Under the pieces are notes generated by a model that was not told where the DNA came from, did no database searches, and saw only the letters and a program-made list of their open reading frames with translations. This document shows, piece by piece, positions 46,400-59,780 of a DNA stretch of 64,000 bases. The position numbers and the translations under genes are program-made. Within the stretch, counting starts at the first letter, position 1. Each line of letters begins with the position of its first letter. This DNA comes from Ciona savignyi (lineage: Eukaryota; Chordata; Ascidiacea; Phlebobranchia; Cionidae): the NCBI GenBank assembly GCA_000149265.1, contig CH003387.1, forward strand, positions 87,815-151,814, written 5' to 3'.

Positions 46400-46620
46400 A
46401 AGTATAAAAACTATGGGAGGAAAATTTTAATTGTTCTGCAATAAACAAGATGGACTGTGTGTATTTACCATAACAGTAATTAATAAATATGCTGTGCATC
46501 ACAATGCACAATTTGTGCCAAGTGCGGTCAATGGTACCACTTCACATGCTGCACCTTACTCAAAAGAAAGAACAATGCTTCTTCGTCAAGTAATAACGAC
46601 AAATTATTTTTCTGTTTAAG
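46400..46620 (+). pseudogene. PHD-finger-like fragment
   Basis: One plus frame (from about 46487) reads CCASQCTICAKCGQWYHFTC, with paired cysteines followed by W-Y-H-x-x-C as in the second half of a PHD zinc finger; then CTLLKRKNN and a serine/asparagine-rich tail to a stop near 46650. The upstream nucleotides match those after the Ulp1 fragment at 29.8 kb, so both derive from one element family encoding protease and PHD-like finger. The parent transposon class is uncertain. Confidence 0.45.
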
Positions 46621-46679
46621 ATTATTTCACATTATACATTCTATTTAAATAACTAGATTATGAATAAATAAAACTGAAG

Positions 46680-49600
46680 GGAAAAAATGTCGAAAAACAA
46701 AGCAAAAGTTCTAGAAAAAAAGAACGACCTTGGACATCATCTTAAAATGGTTCCAGAAGAAATTGTTCAACTGAGGAAATGAACAACTTCAAACAAATGA
46801 GACAAGATATATATATAATCAAGCTTCAATCTGAAAAACTCACCTTAAAAAAGTAAAAAATATGATACGATTTATTAGACCAAAAGTCAATAAATTAAAA
46901 ACATGTCGTCAAACCTATATGGTGTTTTTTCAATAAGTGATGGCAATGAAGAAAAAGAAAAATTGACCAATCCATACACACACACTCCGATCTTGACCTG
47001 GTGCACCGAATAGATTGAATTAAAATTATAGATAGAACTGCTGCTGATACCAGCACACCAATAATCAAAAGCAAAGGAAATCATTACGAGCCTATTCGAC
47101 CCACTCTGGATTCAAACATATACATACATACATTATAAAATTCTAATCCAGCAAACCAAGAAATTGATTTTTGCGAAAAAGGACAAACAGGGAATCCAGC
47201 TCGTACCTAATCAGGTATTTGGATGACATGATGATTCTGGACCAAGTAATAATATGTGTGGAAATCCCACGAGTTTATAATTTGTATTTCTGTATATTTT
47301 AACAATTAGGTCGCCACCATGCCATGTGTCCATTTTTTTGTGAATGGAGGAAGTCACGATTAATTTCCTGTTTTCGACATTTCAGTCGATGAATTGTTTC
47401 CCGCGAGTCCTGTTTAACGCCCTCCAAAGCATTGTGTACCAACCAACCATGCTCCTGTTTTTAGTCTTATATAATATACTGTGTATAATTTCATAATATC
47501 AAAGAGCATTTTGGTAGAACCTTGCTTGGCTTTTCCGCTTTCTCAATCTTTTACCCAACTTACTAAATACTACTTCTCTGATATGGGAATGAATACAAGG
47601 CCCTTACAACTAAGTCTTCTAGTTAGAACTAATAACAAAAGGAGGGCGGCAAGGCGCACTGGAAATTGAAAATTGTGAACTAAATGTTTTTTAATACTGA
47701 AGTATTATAATAAATAAATATGTTGCTGTAAAATAAAGATAATGTTGAGCAACAACTACAAATCAAATTGCAATAAAGGAGAACGGAAAAGAGAGAAAAG
47801 TAATTTAAATTAAAGTGTGATGCGCTGGCATGCAAGGACCAAGAGTGCCGTAGTGGATGATTAGGGTGACTTAAGTTCTTAACACATTAACTGAGCTGTG
47901 TTCTCAAGCAAAGTTCAAATTTTACGGGCTATAAAGTTCATCGATATCTTTTCCAAATTGGGTAGTCTTTTTATCTTGGCTATACGAGTGGTTGATGAGC
48001 CTTCGGTGTTCGGATAATGATCAAGTTCTGCGTTGTATGTTACGTTGTGCCTAATTCAAGACATGCTGCATGCTTACTTACCATTTAGTTTGTGTATGGA
48101 TAGCAGCATTATACTCGACTACCAGCTTCTTAATCAGACAGCTTTATGTTAAGTAAGTAAGTAACTAGAAATGTTCTCTTCATACTTTTGTCCATGAAGA
48201 GTTTCAGAAACTCATGGCGACAACACCATCTAAATAATATACCTTTTACATCAAGGATTTGGGTCGTTTTTTTTATCAACAGCTTATAATATTACTAACG
48301 ACTCAGTAGAACTTATGTTATCACATTTGTTGTCTCTGTAAAGGTGCTTGCTTGTCTCGGCATCTTGTAAAAAAACGTTTTGTTGTGATGCGGTTCAGTA
48401 TTTTTTGTACCTGCTGCAAGCAAGTCTTCTGAAAATTACCATCAAGGCAATCAATATATATATGTATATTCAGAAAAAAAAGGTCCTAGAAGATATTATT
48501 TCACCTTTTGGGTTAAAAACAGCAGTCATCTGTGAACAATTGAACATGCTCCTGTTTCACTGTTTAATGTGCTACCGATGTTTGGATAAAATGTATAATT
48601 TAAACCATGCAACTAATCTTTGAGGCATATAAAATAGCATTGCAGAAACTTTCAGTTAAACATGTATTTTCGTCAATTCCACACTCCGAAATAACAACAA
48701 AGCGATGATGGGACTGGCGAAGAATCCTGTTTTTTGGTCGTTTAGTATAAAATCCAACATATTTATTTGTACGTACCTTTTTTTTATAAACATTACTTAT
48801 ACTTGTAATGTATATATTATTACTTCCGTGTGTGTTTCATGCAGTGGAGTCGCTTTGTATTCACTACAATTCAAACATCCGCGATAAGATTGACGTCATC
48901 CACTCGGAAACTGCAGAATCACGATGAGATATGGCGCCAGTGAATGCTCGCATGTTTGGGCGAGCAATAAATACGGATGTTTGGGCGTCAGAAAGGGGAG
49001 AAGACTGGTGGCTGACCAGGGGGAACGAGGTAACTGCCACTTTTTATTGATCTTAGTGGTATAGTTGACAGAAAAGGGAACAAGACAAAAGTCGCAGCTT
49101 CTGGATTAAACTAAGAACGAGTTGACAAGCCGCAAGGAAAACGGACTGTCTATTAATCGCATCTCGCCGGTCGCTGCGAATCTATTTACGAGTAAAGTGC
49201 ATTGATTTATTCGTGTGTCTTATCGATAACGTTTGACAATAAACTAACCAACGTTCAATAAGCGTGGACTCGATCCTTGGAAGTCGGATATCGGAGTCAG
49301 CATATATTCGAGCCACGCGGTGCAGCACAGAGCGTCCACCCATAACGCCAAGGTGCGCACACAGAAGGTAAACCTCCCTCGACTAACGTCAAACGTTGCA
49401 TTTCACTATGTTAATAATTTAAACCAAAGAAAATACAAGGTGATGATATAGTGAGTGACGTAAAGAGTAATAAAATATTTAAATTACAGAATTAACTTTC
49501 TTCTAAACATATGACCAAATTTCGATGAGATTGTTGTGCCATCGCTCTTCTTTTTAAAACCAAAAAACGATTTGCATGCTCAAAATGAACTTTGTTTGCT

Positions 49601-52465
49601 TTCATTCATGCATGGTTTATTAGAAATAGTTAATCGCAAGATTAGGTGTTGTAGTTTTTTAAACACGCGGTCAATTCTCCATTCCGAATGAGATTTTATA
49701 ACGGCACAGGGTATTTAACAAAAATTGTGGCATGTGGGAGGGGAGCTTTGAGTCACAGTGACTCAAGGATCCTTTTTTCATAGATTTTGTCAAATTAAAG
49801 AACTGTATACCCGCAACAATGTTCCTCCTGCTCAACCCTAACGAAGAGATATTTACTGTTGGTGGTACACGAGTCACCTCAAATCAACCAGAAAAGCTAA
49901 ATCAAATAAATAGATTGCGAAAGAAAAGTGCCGTAATCACCGACACTCCTAAAAAAACTAGAATATATATTTCAATCGAGGATTCTCTAGCTGAAAGTGA
50001 GTGAGTGAGTACGCACTGTGCACAGGACGAAGACGGAAGGAGTACTACCAAAACAGTAGTAGTTAGTCCTAACCCAAAAGAAGGAAATTTTGTTGTTCAT
50101 ACAGCTTACACCAACCAGTCAGTCCACCACTTTCAATGCTTTGTTGGCATTTAGGGCCGGATAAAGACGGGCGGGGACTATGAAATTAATTTTTTTCGTA
50201 GATCAAAGAAACGAAAATGGATTTGTATATCCCAGACATTGAAGATATTGATTGCTTCTGTTCCATTTTAAGAACATTGTAAAAATACTTCCTTCTCCCC
50301 CCAAAAGACTGAGCAGTGTTGTAAGATTTGATGCAAATTTTACCTGTATAAAGTTTAGGGGGCAGATCTAACATTTCATTGTTGTTCGTGTTTTAACTTT
50401 TCATTTGCTTGAATATTGATTTATGTTGGTTATATATGCAATAAACGTAAATTGTTTTGTTTCTATAAAACTGAGGTGTGGGACCGATGCACCAAAAAAA
50501 TATTATAAAATTGAGAAATTTAAATGTCATAACCTACCTGTTCAGAGACTAAAATATTGTAGTTTGAAAAAATCCTGATCATAGGTCCCACCCTCACTTC
50601 CCCTAGGTAACGGTTTCTTGGCAGTGGTCATTCATTCTAAACATCGAAAGAAATATGCAGATTTGCATTTGGAAGATTTTTTTTAAATGTCACAAAACTA
50701 GTGCGATATTTATTTAATTACATAATTTTAGGTAATGGTACGTACCTACTACCTGTATTATTTATTGCGCATACAGAAAAAGTTGATTTATTTTACATTC
50801 AGAATTAAATTTTATCTCTTGTATCTGATGAACACCTTGCAAGCAACTGGTGCATCGTCCAGTTGTATAAACACGGAAACATACATGTACCTACAGGGAC
50901 GGACTATAGCTAAATTTAAGAAGTATCAACAACCACTTTTTACTTAAAGATGGCGCACCCTGCGGACAGCAGCAATATTCAATAAAAAAAGAAAATTTTA
51001 TGTAATTTATTAATACTTATGTACATTATCGGACCCTGATTATGCACTGAAAAGTCGGGAATCCGGGAACGCGGTTCCCGTACGGCCGATCATCCCGCGG
51101 TACGGCTTTGATCCGCCGGAAAAAAACGGTTTTTATTTATTTTTACGCCGATTAACTTGTTGTGCGCGACCTGCGATAAACCACACAACATACAAATCGT
51201 AATAATACCTCCTCCTCAATTTAGACAATGAGGTAAGATTTTTCTTTAAAGATTGTTGACTCTATGATTTCGCAGACGTAATAAACACAATATTTGTAAC
51301 AATGCATCATTTATTCATTGTTATCATTTAACCTAGACTACTATACTAGGCTATCGTTTTGTTTAGGCTAGGCCAGAACAGGGATGAGCTCATTTCTTAA
51401 TTATATTTCGCTGTTTTTTTATCTATCTTAAGGTTTATTTATATTTTAGACTTGACGCACCTGCAATAACTGTTAGAAGACCATTATTAGTGATACTGCT
51501 AGTAGATATTTTGACTTTGCCGGACTGAAAATGCAAAACTTTTACAACTTTAACTAGTTATAACGTAGTAATATCCGAATCAGATAGATACGTGAATCTT
51601 ATTTTTAATAAAAGAATCCTGTTTCGCTAGTAAGCATATTATCAGTTCTTATTTAAAACTAGTTATAACGTTATTTTAATAATGTAGTTTCCTAACAAGC
51701 TCCCCTTTTTTAATGATAGACATTCTGTTTAAATCTCAGATAACGCGAAAACTTTATTATCTTTCGTTATGAAAAATATGGATCTCACGATGTAGAGTGA
51801 GTTAGTTGCCTTGAATGCAATAATAGCCGATTGGAATGGCGCAACATTACCAGGCTAAAAACACCCAGAAAAGCAAGGTAAATGGAGCTCTCTCTTGGTT
51901 TGTGGGGACAGAAGTCAAAGAACACTAGATGGCATATTTGGTTTGCCCAAAACTTCAAATGCATCTATCTGCGCCACCTGCTGCTAGTATCGGAACCAGA
52001 TACAGAGAATTCTCAGCCAGAATACTCAGGCAATACACAGTTACAGGAGGTATTAAATGCAATACAAACAATGAACAACTCTAAATTTGACACATTTTCA
52101 ATGAATAATTCGACGAATTCTTTGTCTGTTTTATCTCCAACCGCACACGACCGCGAGTCTGACATAGTAATTCGGTTAAAAGCTACCCGGAACATAATGA
52201 AATTGTTTATTTAATAGATTGCATGTCTGTCGCTTATAACTTCGGAAGATGGCACGCACATATATTAAATGAGATTGTTGTTGCACATAGCGAGGTGTTT
52301 TAAAATTCCGGATTCTGAAACGCATAGAGCATCCGCTATCAACAGAAAGCGCAAAAAGCGAGCCACAACGGTCGGAATGCTACTGTCCAACCTAGCACAT
52401 GAACGAAAATTAGGTCTACTGTCATAACAATATTGACATAACATTTTACCACATTTTAATAAAAT
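46680..52465. other. Long non-coding stretch
   Basis: No feature is secure over about 5.8 kb. A frame near 47070-47110 contains KGNHYEPI, slightly like the C-terminal histidine region of OTU proteases, but this is too short to call. A GC-rich patch at 51050-51180 contains CCGGGAACGCGGTTCCCG, an imperfect hairpin. ORFs at 49819-50004 and 51882-52214 (110 codons) are unrecognised. Confidence 0.3.
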
Positions 52466-52471
52466 TAGAGA

Positions 52472-52610
52472 AGCCGTTCAAGCGCTATGGCCACAAAAAA
52501 TGTTTTGGTTTCTGCATATTTAGACCATGTACTCTCTCTAACAAATTACAAAGTTTTATTGCGTTTTAATTACTTAGTCGGAGCCACAAGCCACGCCTGT
52601 TACAATCATG
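52472..52610 (+). repeat. Diverged direct repeat, copy 1
   Basis: CGTTCAAGCGCTAT, TTTCTGCATATTTAGACCATGT and GTCGGAGCCACAAGCCACGC (landmarks) are repeated in order at 52706-52922. The copies differ by an internal insertion in the second. The repeat family is unknown. Confidence 0.6.
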
Positions 52611-52705
52611 ATTGAGAACAAAATTTCCTAGATAATTTTTGTATAAGTGAGTGTTATATCAGTTGGTAATGTTCTTACATTATACCAAATCTAACTAAAA
52701 TTGAA

Positions 52706-52922
52706 GTAGACGTTCAATCCCTATATGCTCAAAAAAGCTTATTTTTTAGATAAAAATACCATTTTGGTTTTTCACCTCCCAGGAGAATTCCCCTGGCTAA
52801 ATTACCCCAAATTGTGGTTTTTGCATATCAAGACCATGTGCGCTAACAAATGTTTAAATTTCATTGCAATTCCACCACCCCTTCTGGTAGATGTCGGAGC
52901 CACAAGCCATGCCTGACAAACC
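52706..52922 (+). repeat. Diverged direct repeat, copy 2
   Basis: Second copy of the repeat at 52472, with ACGTTCAATCCCTATATG, TTTTTGCATATCAAGACCATG and GTCGGAGCCACAAGCCATGC in the same order. It is longer by about 75 bp. A short GATA run follows at 52950, as at the ends of some non-LTR-derived repeats. Confidence 0.6.
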
Positions 52923-55282
52923 TTTGACAAAAACAATAATTACTGACAGATAGATAGATATGCGAATCAATTCCAGTCACCACAAAAAGCTTTTATTACC
53001 CTCACAGGATTTGTACTAACCCCAACATGCAGGACTGACTACTTGGGATAAAACATTGTGGATAAGATAACAAAGAGAATATGCCGCAACATCAAAGAGG
53101 GGGGGCAGTTGGTTGTTGCAAGCAACAACGTCTGCTCGGATAAAGAGAGGTGAATCAAGGCGGCACAACACATGCAAAGTCGGTTTACAAGTTCCGTAAT
53201 AAATCTGTACAATGCGTCAAAAGCAAAATAATTTAAGGCGTAATGGCGTATTTGCTACAATAAAATGGGGTGTAACAAACAGAACAAAATAATTCACATT
53301 CTTGTTTTGTTTAAAAACGAATTCAAGCAAGGCCTAGAGTTTATATACCTGATAAAGCAGTTTCTTATAAGACGCGATTGGTTAACTGAAAATGATACCT
53401 ACCGTCTCTCACAGGCTATTATATATTTATAATGATAAACTACATTTCCCAACAATGATCAGAAACGTCAAATCTACGTCTGCTGAAATAAAGTTGAAGA
53501 AAACAACGTATAATTAATTAGATGTTGCTGAATCATCTGACATAGTTGAAGAAAAAAAATGGTGTACCCAGCCAGCCCGACACAAAAACACTACCTATTC
53601 ATTCATGCATGTCGTGTATAATTTTGCAGCAACATCAGCAATCGGTGGAAATATAGCAAGGCAATAAATAAACTCAGCCCTATTAAATTTGTTGTGCAAT
53701 AAATATGAAACACCCGGGAAATAATATAATCTACAATATGGGAGTCGGGGGTTATAGTATTAAAGAAACAACACATGGATTATTACTGCAACAAAACGTA
53801 CCAACAATGCTGGTTAACTACTTCATTTGGGTTTCTGATAAAGCAAAGTTTTTTTTGCATTTAAACCCAAAAAAAATTCTAACCGTGAGAGCAAAGTGGG
53901 GTACAAGGTGTTTTTGGGTTAGCTGAAATTAAGTTTTTTATATACGGGTGTATTTTTTGGTTGCCAAACCTGAAACCGGTATTTATTTACACAAGCAAAA
54001 CGAATTTATAATAAATTGCAATTCCAGGCTAAAAAGTTTAATAATGATCAGCCTATATACAACATACCGTGCGTGTATCATCACAGCCAGAGTATGTATG
54101 CAATGGCACAAATCACAGTTAAGAAATAAATAGATGTAAACTCTAACTAATACAAAGGTTTGTATTTGAAAGAGGAATAATAGGTTTAGTATTGAAAATC
54201 ATTCATTGAAGAGTGGCAACCAAACAACTGGTGCTGTGACAAGCAGTGCTGACCTCCTCATGTTACAGAAAAAAGTGACAAGCAGCTAGCTAAACTGTTA
54301 ATTTTTAAACTTTCCATCAAACGAGTGAGTCGTCTAAATTACTCACAAGCCAAAATTTCTTAGAAACACGATATGAATTAAAATAGAAAAATTTCTGAAC
54401 ATGACAAACAGCCAAAAAGCTGTCTGTAAAATAAAATATTTTTTTTATGACTGAGCGGTCGGAGGCAATAAATAGTCCACTGGAACAACCGTGCATCGGT
54501 ACCACGTGACCACGTCCCTCTGTCAGCAGACATTGCCATGTTGTATTATAATATCTACATTTAAACATGCCCAAAAGGATTAGGAAGGTGTCAAGACCAG
54601 TGTCAGTGGTTCGATGATTTTAGTTCCATGAGGCTGAAACCCAGACGGTTTATGCTACTGTGCCTCACTCACACAAGCTAGTATTCGAGGTCATGAGTGT
54701 GAAAGGTTAATTAGAATATAAAAAAGGAAGACGGTGCATTAAAAAACACCGGAAATCTAAGAGGCACATAATAAAATAATGTCAGCATTACATACACTTC
54801 AGGTAATTTGTTCTTTTTATTTCATTATTAGGCTAGCAACTCCGAACAATTGTTTATATAGTTGCAGTAACAAGGCCGGTAGAAGCTGTAACACAACAAT
54901 AAAAGACATTTTTCTGTTGCCCCTGACTGGGGCGGGTTGTTAGTGTAGCTCAGATTGAAACGGAAAACGAGATGGAGAAAAAACCCAATGATGACGTTTC
55001 GGGATCCTAGCACAGTATTCCTATAAAACGCTTTAAATCCACTAGTAGTAGACTATTTTCAAAATGTATGCACCATTGGAAAGAGGAAGAATCCTATATA
55101 TATTTTTGTAAACCACTTCGTATGTGTATTATTTATTAATTACTCTTCCGAATATGACCAACAAGTGATCGATCGTGTAAGCATAAAATACTACATTAAC
55201 AGGCAGGATAGGATAACAAGGGTTTCGTTTTGCGTTATCATCTGGCGCCACTAGTGACAAAATTCTACCATTAACAAGCTTA
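52923..55282. other. Non-coding stretch
   Basis: No gene recognised. GTTGTTGCAAGCAACAAC at about 53114 is an 18-bp perfect palindrome. ORFs are short and featureless. Confidence 0.35.
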
Positions 55283-55286
55283 TTAA

Positions 55287-56277
55287 CTCTTTCACTCCCG
55301 GCCAAATGCATTAATTTAAACATGCTGTCCCGCAGTGTTTTTTACAATTTTTGGTCATTTTCAAATTAGCACAGTTTTTCTCAAATTTATGCTATGATTT
55401 AATATTTAGTATGGTTGGAAAGATAATTTATCCCTCTTTTAAACAAACCGCACACCTAGAATCTACCTCCAATAAAGAATTATATTATGTAAACTTTAGT
55501 GAACACCACTTTTTATGTAAAGAAAATTCTGCTCGACTTTGAAAATTTTGAGGTGCACTGACAAACGAAATACTCACTAATTATTGGTATGCCCAAATGA
55601 TATGAAAATTGGAATGTAGATTGTCTAATAGTTTTTGTACTCAGGAAAAACTATATTATGAAAAATTGAACCAAAACGCATTGAAGTTTTTAGTTTTGTA
55701 GAACTAAAACAGTGAAGGAAGTGTAAAAAGGGCATACAAAAGCAAACAAACACAAATACTATATCCAATATTCTTCAAAGCAGGGCACACCGAACTAGCT
55801 AAGTCTCGCCGCCTTTTTCTTTATCGTGCGCTCAGCAGGCCCAGCTGGATTCATGCTTTGGTGAACACGAAGCATAAACGCCTGCTGCGAAAACGTCACC
55901 AACGCTCTCCTTTTTTTCTCAACTGCACGAAATTCACAGAGAATGTAAAGAAAGACTTGCTTGACAAAAAGAGCTTCTCCGCAAGTTAACGCGACTCCTA
56001 TTGGCTGAGTTAGTCACTTGTAAATTCGTGTAAAATCGATAGAAATAAGAGGCGAAGCCTTGAAAAAGAAAGGCTATCACTCCTCGCATTTTTAATATTT
56101 CTCCACGAAAATTACAGAGAATAAAATATAGGGTTTCCTTGATCGAATGAGCCATAGCTGAGGTGTCTCTACCATCGCATTGCGAAGAAATCGTTTTTTA
56201 GATTTGCATCCATTTATGTACAGGCGGGATACCATGTTTTCCCACCAACTCGCCATGGCGAGTTGGGACGGAAAGAG
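55287..56277. mobile_element. piggyBac-type non-autonomous element (991 bp)
   Basis: The element starts CTCTTTCACTCCCGG and ends GGGACGGAAAGAG, an inverted pair. It is flanked on both sides by TTAA (55283-55286 and 56278-56281), the invariant piggyBac target. Just inside the right end is a palindrome CAACTCGCCATGGCGAGTTG (about 56245-56264). No transposase is encoded. The 73-codon ORF at 55934-56155 is probably chance. Confidence 0.85.
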
Positions 56278-56281
56278 TTAA

Positions 56282-57195
56282 TAAACACTAAGTTTGAAGT
56301 GGGCAATTAAATAAATTATTTGTAGCGGAATTATGACTGCGTATTTATTTAGTTACCATAGATTACGACCAGGTTTGTTACAGTATATATAAATAATATT
56401 ATACAGGTAAACAAATATTTTTAATACATTGATATTATTAAAGTTAGTTGGCCTCACATATTGAGACCAGCGCCACAACAGATTGAGTCAGCTTAATATT
56501 ATAAAATTAAACATGTTTTTATTCATCTGCATTGAGTTTGGGGTACTCGGAAACCATTGTTTTGCCAACGAAGGCGGATGAGGAAACTTTCTTCTATGCT
56601 GTGTTGCAGACAACGTCACTCAATGTATTTCAAAAAGATTGGAGTAGTCGGTCATATTGCTGATTAATGATGTAGTAAGTATAATAATGCCTACTGAACA
56701 TAATTTAGGAAAATTACAGCAGTAAGATATTTAAAATTCATATTTTAGGGGTATTTGGGGAATAATTAGTATGGGGACGACTATGCTGCCTTTACTTAAT
56801 TAATGCCAAACTAAATAGTCGATATAAAACACTAGCCGTACTACTTACTACAACTGTAACAAGACATCAAAAAGACATAATAGCATATATGGAATTAAGA
56901 AAGATGTTCTTCTATAGAGCAAAGAGGTCGTTCAGAAGAGAAGTTTAATTTAGTGAGTTAAGTTTTAAAGTTCTTGGCCGATGATGGTCAAGGCCTTGAC
57001 ATTTATTTTTAAGAGCTCAGGAAAAATTTAACTTGTAGTTTACAACCTGCAGAAGAAGAATTAGAAAACCACAGGTGCAATTATTGCACGAAACTGTCGG
57101 TACTTTAAGGATAAGATAAAAAATCATTTGGGTATGCTAAAAAAGTTAAATGTAAAACTTTTAACAAAAAATAAAACATAAATATATGGAACATA
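56282..57195. other. Non-coding stretch
   Basis: No gene, RNA or element end recognised. Confidence 0.35.
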
Positions 57196-57204
57196 ATATT
57201 TTTT

Positions 57205-57690
57205 TACGTCACCACACACTCAGCCTCAGTATCTGCTGCAACCTCATGACCTTTCGATGATTTAGTGCGTTGGCTCTAATCCAGTTTACACTTGTTGTTA
57301 CCAATGTTGAGTGAGTTAGCAATAAGACTGACTTTCTTGGTGTAAAAAAATACAATGATGCCATGTCACTGGAGCAAGATGATTTTCGTATCGCCATTTA
57401 TTGATATGAGCCATCCGTTGCCACTCTAAACAACTTTGATGGGTCCAAATATGCTTCTTTAAGAGTAGCACTGACTGAATTCACGAAATATATCCATCCG
57501 TTCCTTTGGCCATGAATAATAGACCGCAAAGTGAGATATTCTTCGTAAACCGTAAAATCCGGCATGGCTCCCCTAATAAACACAGCCAATTGCTCTATAT
57601 CAGTGAGATCCTTTGAGCTGTCAAGTGCGACAGAATAGCACACACAATTTTTTGACTTAGCTGATGGTGTTGGTCGTTTGATATACATTC
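57205..57690 (-). pseudogene. hAT transposase fragment (ZBED5/GTF2IRD2-like)
   Basis: The minus frame contains YSVALDSSKDLTDIEQLAVF (family LDESTD block; E replaced by S and K here), then YLTLRSIIHGQRNG and LKEAYLDPSKLFRVATDG (ATDGA region). In the next frame downstream is SVNWIRANALNHRKVMRL, the conserved 'xVNFIRAxxLNHR' block. Order matches the family. The frameshift, and the loss of the segment between, make it inactive. Related, in opposite orientation, to the relics at 21.3 and 25.3 kb. Confidence 0.7.
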
Positions 57691-57694
57691 AACG

Positions 57695-59780
57695 CGCCGA
57701 GTTATTGTAGTTTTTACTCAGCTGTAACTTTTTGGCCTTTTGTTGTATGGCAATTGAAGAACAACATTCTGTTGCAAATATGTTTTTATATTACGAGCAA
57801 GTAGATGTGGCTCACTTTGTATGATGTTTTGGTAATATCTTTAGATTCAGTACTTAGCCTTGAACATATTTATTTGTTTGCTTATTCCGTGCCGACTTAA
57901 TCATATTTTGTAGAATGAGTTTCGTAGTGCCTCTTAATGTTAAAATATTTTATACTACTTATCACCACAGGACACAAAAGGCAATGGGCTTTGTTGTCTA
58001 CCTTAACTTGAAAATACTTTTCTTCCCAATCGCTTTGAAAAACTCGATTTTCATAGCGGCAGTAACTAGTTTTAAATTAACTGCAATAAATACTTATCTA
58101 GACTAGACCAAAAAGTTATGATACATTGCCTTGAGAAAACGGTGACGTAACAATAGCAGCCTTTCACAACTTTCCTTGCCTCTAATCTTCAACTATGAAG
58201 TAAAAACTCTTTTCCCAGCCTTCAAACAAGCAAGGGTAATTTTCGAATAGTAATTGTATTTTTTTTATAATTAGAATCCGATTTTTTTACTATTTTTAGG
58301 GGATTTTCAAAAGTCAATGAGAGCGAGCCGCGGTTGGGAATCACTGTGCTTAAGGACTCGTAAGTATGTCGCTACATTCATTATATATTTTTTTGTCTAG
58401 GTAGATTTTCAGTTTTGTGCTCCACCTCCACATATGTGCCTAAAACAGCCCAGCTTAGTAGTAGCCTACAATGAATAAAATAAGTCATACATTAAAGATG
58501 TTTATAAAGGGCCTAATATAGATTTTAGAATATAAAATTGTCAGGGTTTTTTATTTATTGTATATAAGGCTATAGTGGTAAAGTTGAGAATATGCTGCAT
58601 GATATTTTATTTGTTTACATTGTTTAAAAATAACAAAAAGATTAAACAAAAATAGCTGAAATACAATCGATGTTATTATCATGTTTTTTTTAGACACATG
58701 GACGTTCTGTAAAAGTCTTTTGGTTGCTGAGTTAAAGGAACCGAAGAAACAACAGAGGTTATAAAGTTTTGACAGTTTATCAATTATAAAATTTTGTTAT
58801 TTTTAAGCATTGTTCACATTAGAATAGTTAGTATGAGGCCGGAATGCACGTGTGTCAGCGCGCCGAACAAAGTATCGTTCTTTGGTTGGTATGACTCTAT
58901 TCAATCTGTTTTCAGTAAGTCTGTACAGTGTACAATTTATATTGGTTTGTTGCAACTATAAACTTGTTTTGTTAATAAAGGTCCAGCCACTACATATCAT
59001 CTATGCAAGGGGATAAAGGTTTGTCAATCAAAAACGTTAAAGAAACATCCTTAAAAGTTAAAGAAAGTTAAAGAAAAAAAAAACATTTAAAGTAGACCGG
59101 AAATTGTATACAGACAGAATGTATAATGAGATCACCTTACTGCAAGATAAGGTATCCTGGACATAACTAATTAATTAACGTATCCCAGTTTTATGGTATA
59201 TACCCGATTTTTGTTTTCCCACCCCCTAATAAATAGGAGAGTGCTGTCGCGTTTCAGGTCTTGATTACTGATAGACGTGAGACTATTGTCGGTTACTAAA
59301 CTCTAAAGGTCTGCAGTTAATGTTAAGCGCGATCAGAATAACACACAACTTTAATTTGCAACACTACCGCTTTGTTTACTGTACATTTTCCAACTTCCAC
59401 GTCTCATGAAAAACATCAAAACGAACGACAATAACTTATTTGAAAAACACAACGTTTTAAAGTAGGTTGCGCAATACAAAAACATAATTACACTCTAGTT
59501 TGTGACAAGTGCCCTATCCTGTATGTGACACCGCAAACAAGCTCGGCATATATGTGTATAAAATATAATTGCGAGCCTTGGTCTTGTCATATTTTCAGTA
59601 TTAGACGTGAACAAAGTGTAAGTTAACAAAGTTTACATTTAGATTAAATTAGTGCAGGCGGTGTAACTTTTGATGGTCAAAACTTTCGCCCGGTAGCCTG
59701 TTAGCCAACAGATGAAATTTGCCTAATTTTGTATTTTTGTTAAACCGGTGGCCCATGAGTTTTTATACTTTACTCTTAGG
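57695..59780. other. Non-coding stretch with an orphan hAT end
   Basis: At about 58337-58356, CGGTTGGGAATCACTGTG looks like the right terminus of a CAGTG(G/A)TTCCCAACC-type hAT element, but I find no left end or duplication. The remainder, up to the transposase start at 59781, may include the 5' part of the ZMYM-type element. Confidence 0.35.

Noticed and set aside
47060-47120. OTU protease remnant (KGNHYEPI)
   Set aside because: A single short motif in a frame with many stops; no catalytic Cys or Asp region found.
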